DNA of 64,000 bases. Origin: Nocardia neocaledoniensis (lineage in GTDB: Bacteria; Actinomycetota; Actinomycetes; Mycobacteriales; Mycobacteriaceae). Each line of letters opens with the position of its first letter. Position 1 is the stretch's first letter. The stretch is from positions 558,001 to 622,000 of the forward strand of contig NZ_QGTL01000004.1 in NCBI RefSeq assembly GCF_003182135.1, in the 5' to 3' direction. The notes beneath the pieces are model-generated. The model saw nothing but the letters and a program-made list of their open reading frames with translations. It made no database searches and was not told the origin of the DNA. A program made the position numbers and the translations under genes. Shown here one piece after another: positions 45,431-60,560 of this stretch.

Positions 45431-47257
45431 GTGTTGAAACATCGTGTCCGAGCGCCGATGCGGCGGATCCTCGGCATCGCGGCCATGACCGCGGCCCTGT
45501 TGGCGCCGGCCGTCGCCGTGCCCGCCCAGGCGCAGGCCCAGGCCGGGGTGGCGGGCGTGCAGCGGGTGGAATGGCTCTCCGACCGCCGGGTGGCGCTGTG
45601 GGTGTTCTCGCCCGCGATGAACACCCCGATCCAGGTGCAGATGCTGCTGGCGCGCGACTGGAACGCCAAGCCCGACGCCAAGTTCCCGATGTTGCTGATG
45701 CTCGACGGCCTGCGCGCCCAGGACGACGAGAACGGCTGGACCAAGGACGCCGACGCCGAGGTCTTCTACGGCGACAAGAACGTGAACGTGGTGCTCCCGG
45801 TCGGCGGCCAGTCCAGCTTCTACGCCGACTGGCTCGAGCCGTCGAACGGGCACCTCTACAAATGGGAGACGTTCCTGACCAAGGAACTGCCCGCCGTGCT
45901 CGAACGCGACTGGCGGACCACGGATGTGCGTGGCGTCCAGGGCCTTTCGATGGGCGGCACCGCCGCGATGAATCTGGCCGGCCGCAATCCGGGCCTGGTG
46001 AAGTACGCGGCGTCGTATTCGGGCCTGCTCACCACCACCACGCTCGGGATGCCGCAGGCGATCGAGTTCGCGGTCCGCGACGCGGGCGGCTTCGATTCCG
46101 CGGCGATGTGGGGCCCGCCCGGGGGTCCGGAATGGGCCGCGCACGATCCGTACCTGCTGGCCGAGCATCTGAAGGGCATCAGCATGTACGTCTCCAGCGG
46201 CAGCGGCCTGGCCGGCGCCAACGATCCGGCCGGTCCGGTGCCGCTGGTGAGCGGCAACTGGGCGGGGACCGGGCTGGAGATCCTGGCGCGCATGTCGACG
46301 GAGAACTTCGTCGGCAAGCTGGAGAAGCTGGCCATCCCCGTGCAGGCGAACTACCGCCCCTCCGGCATCCACACCTGGCCCTACTGGGATTTCGAGATGC
46401 GGCAGTCGTGGCCGCAGGCGGCCGCGGCGCTCGGCACCGAACCCGGTGCGCCCGCATGCGGACTCGGCGGGGCCATCGCCGGGGTGGCGCAGGCGGCCAA
46501 CTGGCTGGGCAACTGTGTGACCGGCGAGTACCCGGTGGGCTCCGGCGTGGTGCAGGACTTCCTCAACGGCCGGGTGTTCCATTCCGCGGCGACCGGCGCG
46601 CAGGTGGTCGCCGGGCGCATCGGTGGCACGTATGCCGGTGTGGGCGGGCCGCTTTCGCCGCTGGGCATGCCCACCGAGGGCGAGCGGGCGCTGCCCGACG
46701 GGCGCGGCCGCATGCAGTCCTTCGAGGGCGGCGCGATCTACTGGACGCCGCAGACCGGCGCGCAGGTGGTGCGCGGCGCGTTCCTGGAGGCGTGGGGCAA
46801 GCAGGGCTTCGAGGGCGGTCCGGCCGGGTATCCCGTCGCCGCCGAGGCGAAGACGCCGAGCCGGGACGGGTCCGTGCAGTCCTTCGAGCACGGCCCGATG
46901 TTCTACAGCCCCGCCACCGGCGCGCACCGGGTGCAGGGCTTCATTCTGGACAAGTACGCCGCGCTCGGCTTCGAGAACAGTCCGCTCGGCTTCCCGGTCG
47001 CCGAGGAGGCGCCGCTGAAGGATCTCGGCCGGTACAGCCGGTTCGAGGGCGGCAACATCTACTGGAGCCCGCTGTCGGGCACCTGGGCGGTGCGCAACGG
47101 CCCCGTCGCCGACGCCTGGGCCGCGCAGGGGTTCGAGAACGGCAGGCTCGGTTATCCGGTGAGCGACGAGTTCCCGGTCCCCGGTGGCGTTCAGCAGAAT
47201 TTTCAGACCGGGTTCATCGTGGTGAAGGGCGGCAAATCCGAAGTTCACGGGGTGTGA
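45431..47257 (+). CDS. Antigen 85-type mycolyltransferase 4 with LGFP-repeat C-terminus
   Basis: This 608-residue exported protein joins a mycolyltransferase domain (residues about 35-330) to a C-terminal region of about five LGFP repeats (SPLGMPTEGE, GPAGYPVAAE, SPLGFPVAEE, GRLGYPVSDE). The triad is Ser173 (GLSMGG), Glu283 (GLEILA) and His314 (GIHTW). LGFP repeats are thought to hold proteins in the outer wall; the architecture resembles PS1/MytA of Corynebacterium. The enzyme would attach mycolates while docked on its product layer. Confidence 0.93.
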   Translation: MLKHRVRAPMRRILGIAAMTAALLAPAVAVPAQAQAQAGVAGVQRVEWLSDRRVALWVFSPAMNTPIQVQMLLARDWNAKPDAKFPMLLMLDGLRAQDDENGWTKDADAEVFYGDKNVNVVLPVGGQSSFYADWLEPSNGHLYKWETFLTKELPAVLERDWRTTDVRGVQGLSMGGTAAMNLAGRNPGLVKYAASYSGLLTTTTLGMPQAIEFAVRDAGGFDSAAMWGPPGGPEWAAHDPYLLAEHLKGISMYVSSGSGLAGANDPAGPVPLVSGNWAGTGLEILARMSTENFVGKLEKLAIPVQANYRPSGIHTWPYWDFEMRQSWPQAAAALGTEPGAPACGLGGAIAGVAQAANWLGNCVTGEYPVGSGVVQDFLNGRVFHSAATGAQVVAGRIGGTYAGVGGPLSPLGMPTEGERALPDGRGRMQSFEGGAIYWTPQTGAQVVRGAFLEAWGKQGFEGGPAGYPVAAEAKTPSRDGSVQSFEHGPMFYSPATGAHRVQGFILDKYAALGFENSPLGFPVAEEAPLKDLGRYSRFEGGNIYWSPLSGTWAVRNGPVADAWAAQGFENGRLGYPVSDEFPVPGGVQQNFQTGFIVVKGGKSEVHGV

Positions 47258-47365
47258 GCCCGGGCTGAGAACTCTCTGAGCATCGCCCTGCGGTACCCGG
47301 TGGCGCCGTTTGTCCGGCTAACCTGGGCTGCGACCGCTTCCCTGACGAATGATCGAGGAAAGACA

Positions 47366-47860
47366 TTGCATCGGATCCCTGGCAAGGTTGCCGGATCGGT
47401 CGCGGCCCTGGCTGCCGTCGCCCTGTTGTCGGCATGTGGTGACAACGACTCCACCGCGTCGCAGACGCCGACGCTCTCGTCGAGCGCCGCGGCGGCCACG
47501 TCCTCGGCGAAGCCGAGCACCACCGTCGTCACCCCGCCCTCGGAGGCCGACCCGACCACGTCCGCCGAGCTGCCTGAGCCCGCGCCGGAGGTCACCGAGC
47601 CGGTCGGGCCCACCTCCGCCAAGGACGACGCCTTCCTCGCCGAGCTGGCCAAGAACGGCATCAAGCCCGCCGATCCGACGATCGCGCTGACCACGGCCAG
47701 CTACATCTGCTCCGCGAAGTCCACCGGGGCCAGCGACGCCGACATCGCCACCTTCGTCGGCGCGATGGCCGGTACCGACCCCGCCTTCGGCGATGCCAAC
47801 ATGGACGTCAACCGGGCAGCGCAGGTCTACATGGCGGCCGCGAACTCGACCTACTGCTGA
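47366..47860 (+). CDS. DUF732-like lipoprotein
   Basis: The 164-residue protein starts at an uncommon TTG (47366), chosen because GAGGAAAG lies directly upstream and the frame then gives a lipoprotein signal with lipobox LLSAC. A Ser/Thr/Pro linker precedes a small helical domain with a cysteine pair ([15 protein letters not shown] at the C-terminus), the DUF732 layout. Its function is unknown. The stop overlaps the start of the cutinase gene (TGATG), so the two are translationally coupled. Confidence 0.75.
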   Translation: MHRIPGKVAGSVAALAAVALLSACGDNDSTASQTPTLSSSAAAATSSAKPSTTVVTPPSEADPTTSAELPEPAPEVTEPVGPTSAKDDAFLAELAKNGIKPADPTIALTTASYICSAKSTGASDADIATFVGAMAGTDPAFGDANMDVNRAAQVYMAAANSTYC

Positions 47861-48846
47861 TGAACCGGCCGACGCGACGTTCCCGCAAGCTCTGGCCTGC
47901 GGGGTGCCTGACCGTGCTGGCGCTGATCGTGCTCGCGATCATCGTCATCGTGCTGCTCTGGTACCTGTTGGCAGGACGGTTGACCCCGCCGGGCCCCACC
48001 CCGCCCGGCCCGCCGCCACCGACGTCGCAGTCGGCCGATTGTCCCGATGTGATGCTGCTCTCGATTCCGGGCACCTGGGAGTCGTCGAGCACCGATGATC
48101 CGTACAACCCGCACGCCAATCCGATCTCGCTCATGCTCAGCGTGAGCGGGCCGTTGCGCGAGCAGTTCCCCGACGACCGGCTCGAGGTCTACACGGTGCC
48201 CTATGTGGCCCAGTTCTCGAACCCGATCGCGATCCCGCCGGACGGCCAGGCCTCTTACAACAACAGCCGCACCGAGGGCACGGCCCGCGCCACCGACATC
48301 CTGGCCCAGCGGCACAAGCAGTGCCCGCTGACCACCTACGTCATCGCAGGCTTCTCGCAGGGCGCGGTCATCGCCGGTGACGTCGCCGCGCAGATCGGCG
48401 CGGGCAACGGCCCTGTCCCCGCCGACAAGGTGCTCGGCGTCACCGTGATCGCCGACGGCCGCCGCACCGGCGACACCGGGCCCGGCCAGCCGGTCGAGAT
48501 CGGCGATCCGCCGCCGCCAGGACAGGGCGCCGAGGTGGCGCTGCGCGGTGTCAATGTCCCTGGCATCAGCATGACCGGCGCGCGGCCCGGCGGGTTCGGC
48601 TCGCTGGCGCCGAAGGTGAACTCGATCTGCGCCCCCGGCGACATGATCTGTGACGCGCCGCGCCAGGCCCTGAATCCGGCCAACGCGCTGAGCAGCCTCG
48701 GCGCGCTGATCCGCTCGGCGGGCAACCCGGTGCACGCCCTCTACGCCTCCAACACCGTCGACGGGCAGGGCACCACCGCCACCCAGTGGACGGTGAACTG
48801 GGCGGCCGGGCTGATCGAGAACGCTCCTCATCCACCACATTCCTGA
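47860..48846 (+). CDS. culp6: Culp6-type cutinase / envelope lipase (Rv3802c-like)
   Basis: This 328-residue serine esterase has one N-terminal membrane anchor ([20 protein letters not shown]), a Pro-rich linker and a cutinase-fold domain. The triad is Ser166 in GFSQGA, Asp261 in APGDMIC and His292 in PVHALY, with spacings that match M. tuberculosis Rv3802c (Ser175, Asp268, His299). Rv3802c is an essential phospholipase/thioesterase linked to mycolate metabolism. In M. tuberculosis it sits directly beside fadD32; here one extra gene lies between. Confidence 0.9.
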   Translation: MNRPTRRSRKLWPAGCLTVLALIVLAIIVIVLLWYLLAGRLTPPGPTPPGPPPPTSQSADCPDVMLLSIPGTWESSSTDDPYNPHANPISLMLSVSGPLREQFPDDRLEVYTVPYVAQFSNPIAIPPDGQASYNNSRTEGTARATDILAQRHKQCPLTTYVIAGFSQGAVIAGDVAAQIGAGNGPVPADKVLGVTVIADGRRTGDTGPGQPVEIGDPPPPGQGAEVALRGVNVPGISMTGARPGGFGSLAPKVNSICAPGDMICDAPRQALNPANALSSLGALIRSAGNPVHALYASNTVDGQGTTATQWTVNWAAGLIENAPHPPHS

Positions 48847-49053
48847 GCGGCCAGGAGTCGGAGTATTCACAGTCACAGCGGGTGTGTGATTGCCATGGTT
48901 CATGCCTCGCTGTGACATCCGCACTCCCATTCGCCCGCACGCTGTAAAGTGCGCTGATGATCGCGCCGTCTTCCTCCGCTACCGCGGAGTAGCGGCGGGC
49001 CCGTGTACACCGCCAAGCACGCGCTGCGTGCAACAGCCAGGAGCGATGAGTTC

Positions 49054-50073
49054 ATGACCGAAGCTGCCGCACCCGTCGGTGAGACGACCGCGCTGGGTAC
49101 GCCGCTGCGTCCGTTCCGCTTCGGAGCGGCCGGAGAGGGCAACAAGCAGGAGGGCGGGGCGCGCAAGTTCGTCCAGACCGCGCAGCAGGCCGAGGAATAC
49201 GGGTACGACACCTTCTTCGTGCCCGATCATCTGGGCGACCAGATCGGCCCGATCGCCGCGCTGGGCGCGCTCACCCAGGCCACGGACAAGATCCGGCTCG
49301 GCACCTCCGTGCTGGCCAACGGTTTCCGCCACCCCGTCGTGCTGGCCAAGGACCTGGCCACCATCGACGTGCTGTCGAAGGGCCGCCTCGAGGTCGGCGT
49401 CGGCGCCGGCTGGATCAAGGAGGAGTTCGACAACGCGGGCATCCCGTTCGAGCGTCCCGGCGTCCGGCTGGAGAAGCTCGACGAGTCGCTGACCATCCTG
49501 GACACGCTGCTGCGCGGCCAGGAGTGCAACTTCGAGGGCAAGCACTACCAGGTGCGGGGGATCAAGGGCACCCCGCGCCCGCGGCAGGGCCCGCGTCCGC
49601 CGCTGTGCACCGGTGGCGGCGGCCCGAAGATGCTCGCGCTGGCGGCCAAGCACGCCGACATCGTCTCGATCGTCCCGCAGACCACCAAGAACGGTAAGGG
49701 CCTGCTGTCGGGCATCACGCTCGAGAAGACGATCGAGAAGGTCGAGATCGTCAAGGCCGCTGCCGGCGACCGTTTCGCCGACATCGAACTGAACTGGGCG
49801 ATCACCGCGATCGTCATCACCGACGACCGGGAGAAGACCGCGGAGATGGCGTTGAACGCGATCGCCCGCGGCCTGCATCCGAATCTCGAGGTCGACGTGG
49901 AACTCTCCGTCGAGGAGATCTTGAATTCGCCGTACGTCGCGATCGGCACCTTCGAGGAGATCGCCGAACAGATCAAGCGTGTGCGCGAACTCACGTCGAT
50001 GTCGTATGTGGGCATCTTCCCCACCCAGATGGACGCTTTCGCGCCTGTCATTCCGCTGCTGCGGGAGGACTGA
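49054..50073 (+). CDS. LLM-class F420-dependent oxidoreductase
   Basis: This 339-residue TIM-barrel protein belongs to the luciferase-like monooxygenase superfamily, F420 subgroup similar to TIGR03621 (RFGAAGEGNKQEGGARKFVQ, FFVPDHLGDQIGPIAALGAL, VGVGAGWIKEEFDNAGIPFE). Such enzymes use reduced F420 to act on varied substrates. ATG 49054 with AGGAG ten bases upstream is preferred to GTG 49003. It stands between the cutinase and fadD32 on the same strand, where the M. tuberculosis cluster has no gene. A role in mycolate chemistry is possible but unproven. The 207 bases before it hold no other gene. Confidence 0.85.
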   Translation: MTEAAAPVGETTALGTPLRPFRFGAAGEGNKQEGGARKFVQTAQQAEEYGYDTFFVPDHLGDQIGPIAALGALTQATDKIRLGTSVLANGFRHPVVLAKDLATIDVLSKGRLEVGVGAGWIKEEFDNAGIPFERPGVRLEKLDESLTILDTLLRGQECNFEGKHYQVRGIKGTPRPRQGPRPPLCTGGGGPKMLALAAKHADIVSIVPQTTKNGKGLLSGITLEKTIEKVEIVKAAAGDRFADIELNWAITAIVITDDREKTAEMALNAIARGLHPNLEVDVELSVEEILNSPYVAIGTFEEIAEQIKRVRELTSMSYVGIFPTQMDAFAPVIPLLRED

Positions 50074-50284
50074 GCGGGGGTTCTCTGTAACATGACTCTG
50101 GTTTGAGAACATCTAGCCGATAGCGGTCACCGCGCAGACCGCTCGAAAATCCGCAGGTTGTCATGACGCACGTGGTGCGTGTTCCGGCGACCGGTGGCGA
50201 TAGCGAGTCGGGGCCTCACAGGTGTCAACGCCACAGCGCGTTGGGAGAATTCACCGGTGTCCGGGCCTCGGAGGAGAAGAAGGA

Positions 50285-52201
50285 ATGGAAGAGACTTTCG
50301 ACGACTACCTGGACGAGACCGGGAACATTGTGATTCCCGAGGGTCGGACCCTGGTCGATCACGTCGAGAAGCACACCCGTAACGATGCGAATACGCTCGC
50401 GTACCGCTACATCGACTACTCGCGCGAGCGCGACGGCGAGGTGCACGAGCTGACCTGGCAGGAGTTCGGAGTTCGGCTGCGCGCGGTAGCCGCTCGCCTG
50501 CAGCAGGTGACCAATCCGGGCGACCGGGTCGCGATCCTCGCCCCGCAGGGCCTGGACTACGTGATCTCCTTCTTCGCCGCGATCTACGCGGGCACCATCG
50601 CCGTGCCGCTGTTCGATCCCGACGAGCCGGGTCACACCGACCGCCTGCACGCCGTCCTCGGTGACTGCGAGCCGTCGGCGATCCTCACCGCGACCTCCTC
50701 GGCCGCCGGTGTCCGGCAGTTCTTCCGTTCGCTGCCGGCCGCGCAGCGTCCGCGCATCATCGCCGTCGACGCGATCCCGGACACCCTCGGTGATTCCTGG
50801 GTCCGCCCCGACACCGCGATCGACGACATCGCCTACCTGCAGTACACCTCGGGCTCCACCCGGGTGCCCGCCGGCGTGGAGATCACCCACCGCGCGGTCG
50901 GCACCAACCTGCTGCAGATGGTCAAGGCCATCAACCTGGACTGGAACTCGCGCGGCGTCACCTGGCTGCCGCTGTTCCACGACATGGGTCTGCTCACGGT
51001 GATCCTGCCCGCCGTCGGCGGCCGCTACATCACCATCATGTCGCCGAGCGCGTTCGTGCGCCGCCCCTCGCGCTGGATCAACGAGCTGGCCGCCGTCTCC
51101 GACGGTGCCGGCACCTTCGCGGCCGCGCCGAACTTCGCGTTCGAGCACGCCGCGGCGCGTGGTCTGCCGAAGGCGGGCGAGTCGCTGGACCTGTCGAACG
51201 TGATCGGCCTGATCAACGGCTCCGAGCCGGTGACCGTCTCGTCGATGAAGAAGTTCAACGACGCGTTCGCCCCGTACGGCCTGCCCAAGACCGCGATCAA
51301 GCCCTGCTACGGCATGGCCGAGGCCACGCTGTTCGTCTCGGCGACCAAGGCCGAGGACGAGGCCAAGGTCGTCTACGTCGACCGGCACGAGCTGAACGCG
51401 GGCCGCATGGTGCGCGTGGAGCAGTCCGACGAGAACGCCATCGCGCAGGTCGCGTGTGGTTACGTCGCACTGTCGCAGTGGGCGACCATCATCGATCCGG
51501 AGTCGGTGGAGAGCCCCGAGGGCGGCCGTGAGCTGCCCGACGGCCGGGTCGGCGAGATCTGGCTGCACGGCAACAACATGGGCATCGGCTACTGGGGTCG
51601 CCCCGACGAGTCGACCAAGGCGTTCCGCAACAAGGTCACCGAGCGGCTGGCCGAGGGCAGCCATGCCGAGGGCACCGCGCCCGACGCCGACTGGCTGCGC
51701 ACCGGTGACTACGGCGTGTTCTACGACGGCGAGCTCTACATCACCGGCCGCGTCAAGGACCTGGTGATCGTCGACGGCCGCAACCACTACCCGCAGGATC
51801 TGGAGTTCTCCGCGCAGGAGGCGTCCAAGGCGCTGCGGCCCGGTTTCGTCGCGGCCTTCGCGGTCCCGGCCAACCAGCTGCCCGCCGAGGTGTTCACCGC
51901 CGACAGCCATTCCGGCCTGAAGTTCGACGCCGACGACGCGTCCGAGCAGCTGGTCATCGTGGCCGAGCGTGGTCCAGGCGCGGGCAAGGCCGATCCGGCT
52001 CCGATCGCCGACGCGGTGCGCGCCGCGGTCTCGCAGCGCCACGGCGTGACCGCCCGTGACATCCTGCTGGTCCCCGCTGGCTCGATCCCGCGCACTTCCA
52101 GCGGCAAGATCGCCCGGCGGGCTTGCAAGGCCGCCTACCTCGAGGGAACGCTGCGCGGTGGTTACACCCAGCAGGCTTTCCCCGATGCACCGGAAGAGTA
52201 A
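50285..52201 (+). CDS. fadD32: Long-chain fatty acyl-AMP ligase FadD32
   Basis: This 638-residue adenylating enzyme activates the meromycolic acid and loads it on Pks13. The ATP-binding motif [16 protein letters not shown], the PLFHDMGL segment, GYVALSQWA and the C-terminal [19 protein letters not shown] and [10 protein letters not shown] (catalytic Lys) identify the fatty acyl-AMP ligase subgroup. ATG 50285 follows GGAGGAGAAGAAGG. It lies just upstream of pks13 as in all mycolate producers. A weak GACGCCCG hairpin (52219-52247) lies in the 91-base gap to pks13. Confidence 0.97.
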   Translation: MEETFDDYLDETGNIVIPEGRTLVDHVEKHTRNDANTLAYRYIDYSRERDGEVHELTWQEFGVRLRAVAARLQQVTNPGDRVAILAPQGLDYVISFFAAIYAGTIAVPLFDPDEPGHTDRLHAVLGDCEPSAILTATSSAAGVRQFFRSLPAAQRPRIIAVDAIPDTLGDSWVRPDTAIDDIAYLQYTSGSTRVPAGVEITHRAVGTNLLQMVKAINLDWNSRGVTWLPLFHDMGLLTVILPAVGGRYITIMSPSAFVRRPSRWINELAAVSDGAGTFAAAPNFAFEHAAARGLPKAGESLDLSNVIGLINGSEPVTVSSMKKFNDAFAPYGLPKTAIKPCYGMAEATLFVSATKAEDEAKVVYVDRHELNAGRMVRVEQSDENAIAQVACGYVALSQWATIIDPESVESPEGGRELPDGRVGEIWLHGNNMGIGYWGRPDESTKAFRNKVTERLAEGSHAEGTAPDADWLRTGDYGVFYDGELYITGRVKDLVIVDGRNHYPQDLEFSAQEASKALRPGFVAAFAVPANQLPAEVFTADSHSGLKFDADDASEQLVIVAERGPGAGKADPAPIADAVRAAVSQRHGVTARDILLVPAGSIPRTSSGKIARRACKAAYLEGTLRGGYTQQAFPDAPEE

Positions 52202-52292
52202 TCGGCCGACCGGTGAGCGACGCCCGGCGTGATACACGTCGGGCGTCATTCCACGGCGCGCCCTGTACGCAGACAGGTAGCTTGAGGAATTA

Positions 52293-57535
<5,243 letters not shown>

Positions 57536-57539
<4 letters not shown>

Positions 57540-59080
57540 GCACGACCGCCGAAAAGCTTGCCGATCTGAACGAGCGGCTCGAGCTCGCCAAAGAGCCGAC
57601 TGGCGCCAAGGGGATCGAGAAGCGGGCGCGTAAGGGCATTCCGAGTGCCCGCGACCGGATCAACATGCTGATGGACCCGGGCACGTTCGTCGAGATCGGC
57701 GCGCTGGTCCGCAAGTCCGGCGACGCGAACGCGCTGTACGGCGACGGCGTCGTGGTCGGCCACGGTCTCGTCGAGGGCCGCCCGGTCGCGGTGTTCTCCC
57801 ACGATCAGACCGTTTACGGCGGTTCGGTCGGCGAGGCGTTCGGGCGCAAGCTGTGCGGCATCATGCAGTACGCCGCCAAGGTCGGCATTCCGCTGGTCGG
57901 CATCAACGATTCCGGCGGCGCGCGCGTGCAGGAGGCGGTCAGCTCGCTGGCCTGGTACGCCTGGATGGCGACCAACATGGAGCCGCTGTCGGGCATGGTG
58001 CCGCTGGTGTCGGTGATCCTGGGCAACTGCGCCGGCGGCGCGGTGTACCAGCCGATCTGCACCGACATCGTGGTGGCCACCGAGTCCGCGCACATGTTCG
58101 TCACCGGGCCGAAGGTGATCAAGGAGGTCACCGGCGAGGACGTGAGCCTCGAGGAGCTCGGCGGCGCGCGCACCCAGGCCGACTACGGCAACATCCACCA
58201 TGTCGCCAAGGACGAGGAGTCCGCGTTCCAGTGGGTGCGCGAATACCTCGGCTACATGCCCACCAGCTGCCAGGAGCTGCCCCCGGTGGTGAACCCGGGC
58301 CTCGAGCCCGAGATCACCGACTCCGACCGGGAACTCAACACGTTCATGCCGGATTCGGACAACGCCGGCTACGACATGTACGACATCCTGTTGCGCATCT
58401 TCGACGACGGCGAGTTCAAGGAGATCAGCGGCGACACCGGGCCGAACATCATCACCGGTTTCGCCCGCGTCGACGGGCAGAGCGTCGGCGTGGTCGCGAA
58501 CCAGCCGATGGCCTCGGCGGGCGCCCTCGATGCCCGTGCCTCGGACAAGGCCTCGCATTTCGTGCGCCTGTGCGACGCGTTCGAGATCCCGCTGATCTTC
58601 GTCGTCGACACCCCCGGCTTCCTGCCCGGCGTGGAGCAGGAGAAGGTCGGCGTGATCAAGCGCGGCGGCCGCTTCCTGTTCTCCTACGTGGAGGCCTCGG
58701 TCCCGAAGATCACCCTGGTGGTCCGCAAGTCCTACGGCGGCGGTTACGCGGTGATGGGCTCCAAGCAGCTCGGCGCCGACATCAACCTGGCCTGGCCCAC
58801 CGCCCGCATCGCGGTCATGGGCGCCGAGAGCGCCATCGGCCTGCTCGGTGCCGCCCAGATCGCCGCGGCCCCCGAGGACCAGCGCGCCGCCGTCCGCCAG
58901 AACCTCATCGATTTCTACAACGCCAACGTGGCCACCCCCTGGGTCGCCGCCGAACGCGGCTTCATCGACGCGGTCATCGAACCGGCGACCACCCGCCTGG
59001 AAATCCGCCGAGCCCTGAAACTGCTCCAGGACAAGAAGATCCAGCGCAACCCCCGCAAGCACCACGTCCTGCCGCTGTAA
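57536..59080 (+). CDS. accD4: Acyl-CoA carboxylase carboxyltransferase subunit AccD4
   Basis: This 514-residue carboxyltransferase makes the carboxylated alpha-chain acyl-CoA used by Pks13, working with biotinylated AccA3 and AccD5 (not in this window). The N-terminal half has [20 protein letters not shown] and [20 protein letters not shown], and the C-terminal half [20 protein letters not shown] and [15 protein letters not shown]; both oxyanion-hole segments are present. GTG 57536 overlaps the pks13 stop by four bases, so the genes are coupled. It corresponds to Rv3799c. Confidence 0.96.
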
Positions 59081-59090
59081 GAAAACGAAG

Positions 59091-59123
59091 AACGGGCCGC
59101 CTCGATCACCGAGGCGGCCCGTT
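59091..59123. terminator. Terminator of the fadD32-pks13-accD4 operon
   Basis: A 14-bp perfect stem (AACGGGCCGCCTCG / CGAGGCGGCCCGTT, 5-nt loop) lies between the convergent accD4 and Uma2 genes and can serve both. Confidence 0.85.
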
Positions 59124-59139
59124 TCGCATGTCGCGGCGG

Positions 59140-59706
59140 CTAGACCTCGCCGAGGTCCACTTCGACCGAGAACGGGGCCGACGCCTTGACGATGCCGGTG
59201 AACATGTCGCCGGTGCGGTAGGTCCTGGTGACGGGGTCGAGGATGTAGGTGTAGACGAGCGGGACACCGGTCGCCGCCTGCTCGACCCGCCAGAAGAAGG
59301 CGATACCCGCCTTGGCATATTGGTCCAGCTTCACGATGCGGTCGGTGGTCTCCGAGCCGGGGGAGACGACCTCGACGACCATCAGCACATGCTCGGGCCT
59401 GGTCGGCGAGAGATCGATGGTGTCGGCCCGGTATACCACGACATCGGGGCGGCGGTTCGTCAGCGGTACGTCCTGGAGCCGGATGTCGAAGTCGGTATCG
59501 GCGTTCCAGTCGGCGCCCCCGGCGCTGTCCAGTGCGTTCGCCAGAACTCGGGCCAGCCGGTTGTGGCGCTTGGAGGCGCTCGGGCTCACTACCACCATCC
59601 CGTCGACGATTTCGATACCCGCGCACTGCTCCTCGGACCAGGAGTCGTAGACCTCCGCCGTGATCTGCTCATGCATCCACGCAGGGGGCGCTGTCTCGGC
59701 AGTCAC
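59140..59706 (-). CDS. Uma2-family protein with PD-(D/E)XK nuclease fold
   Basis: The 188-residue protein has the Uma2/DUF820 pattern: EIVDGMVVVSPSASKRHNRL near the N-terminus, then the nuclease core RRPDVVVY (Asp), VVEVVSPGSE (Glu) and KLDQYAKAGIAFFWRVE (Lys). Uma2 proteins are abundant in cyanobacteria and actinobacteria; a biological role is not established. It stands alone on the minus strand within the conserved wall cluster, so it is probably an insertion of an accessory gene. Confidence 0.82.
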   Translation of the reverse strand: MTAETAPPAWMHEQITAEVYDSWSEEQCAGIEIVDGMVVVSPSASKRHNRLARVLANALDSAGGADWNADTDFDIRLQDVPLTNRRPDVVVYRADTIDLSPTRPEHVLMVVEVVSPGSETTDRIVKLDQYAKAGIAFFWRVEQAATGVPLVYTYILDPVTRTYRTGDMFTGIVKASAPFSVEVDLGEV

Positions 59707-59805
59707 GCACGCTCCTCTCGGACGCCTCTGAGCGGGTCCGATCCCGCCGATTCAGTGTACTCGGGGGCTGTCGGCCTGAAGGCCGGCGAGACGCGTACAC
59801 GCGAC

Positions 59806-59833
59806 GAGCCGCCACCGGGTCGGGTGGCGGCTC
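59806..59833 (-). terminator. Terminator after the cyclophilin gene
   Basis: An 11-bp perfect stem (GAGCCGCCACC / GGTGGCGGCTC, 6-nt loop) lies 19 bases past the stop at 59852. Confidence 0.75.
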
Positions 59834-59851
59834 GGCGGTGGCGTCGAAAGG

Positions 59852-60349
59852 TCAGGCGATCGAGGCGGATTCGATGATGACGTCGTCGGTCGGGACGTCC
59901 TGGTGGGGGCCCGCGTTGCCGGTGGAGACGGCGGCGATCTTGTCGACGACCTCGGTGCCCTCGGAGACCTTGCCGAAGACGGCGTAGCCCCAGCCCTGGC
60001 TCTGGGGGGCGGTGTGGTTGAGGAAGGCGTTGTCGGAGACGTTGATGAAGAACTGGGCGGTGGCCGAGTGCGGGTCGTTGGTGCGGGCCATCGCGACGGT
60101 GTACTTGTCGTTCTTCAGGCCGTTGGCGGCCTCGTTCTGGATGGGGGCCTGGGTCGGCTTCTGCTTCAGGCCGGGCTCGAAGCCGCCGCCCTGGATCATG
60201 AAGTTGGGGATGACGCGGTGGAACACGGTCCCGTTGTAGTGACCCGCGTTCACGTAGTTGACGAAGTTGGCGACCGTGTTCGGCGCGGCCTGGTCGTCCA
60301 ACTCCAGCACGATCGGTCCGTAATTGGTCACGAGATTCACCTTGGTCAT
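59852..60349 (-). CDS. Cyclophilin-type peptidyl-prolyl cis-trans isomerase
   Basis: This 165-residue cytoplasmic cyclophilin catalyses proline isomerisation. The active-site segment [15 protein letters not shown] contains the catalytic arginine. [16 protein letters not shown] and [16 protein letters not shown] match the PpiB-type short cyclophilins. No signal peptide is present, and the length equals that of E. coli PpiB. It is a housekeeping gene; AATATT near 60429 may belong to its promoter. Confidence 0.93.
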   Translation of the reverse strand: MTKVNLVTNYGPIVLELDDQAAPNTVANFVNYVNAGHYNGTVFHRVIPNFMIQGGGFEPGLKQKPTQAPIQNEAANGLKNDKYTVAMARTNDPHSATAQFFINVSDNAFLNHTAPQSQGWGYAVFGKVSEGTEVVDKIAAVSTGNAGPHQDVPTDDVIIESASIA

Positions 60350-60437
60350 GAGGTCGAGTCTAGGGATGCGCGCGCCCTGGAAGAGACGGGGGTCCGCGGC
60401 CGGGCGCCGCCGGTCGGCGGCCGGCGCGAATATTGCC

Positions 60438-60490
60438 TAGGATGTGAGGGAACCCGCGTGCGAGTGCGAGACGCACGCGGGTTCTTTTTC
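60438..60490 (+). ncRNA. Possible small RNA: -10 element followed by an intrinsic terminator
   Basis: TAGGAT (60438-60443) could act as a -10 box. About 10 bases on, a 13-bp perfect hairpin (GAACCCGCGTGCG, 60450-60462, with CGCACGCGGGTTC, 60472-60484) is followed by TTTTT on the plus strand. No plus-strand gene ends before it, and the poly-T is on the wrong side to serve the minus-strand gene that stops at 60561. A short RNA is one reading; no -35 is convincing. Confidence 0.3.
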
Positions 60491-60560
60491 ATCGCACAGT
60501 GCACACAATTCGAGATGACGTCGTCGCGTTACCGGTCATTCGAATTCACCCCGGGAATTG

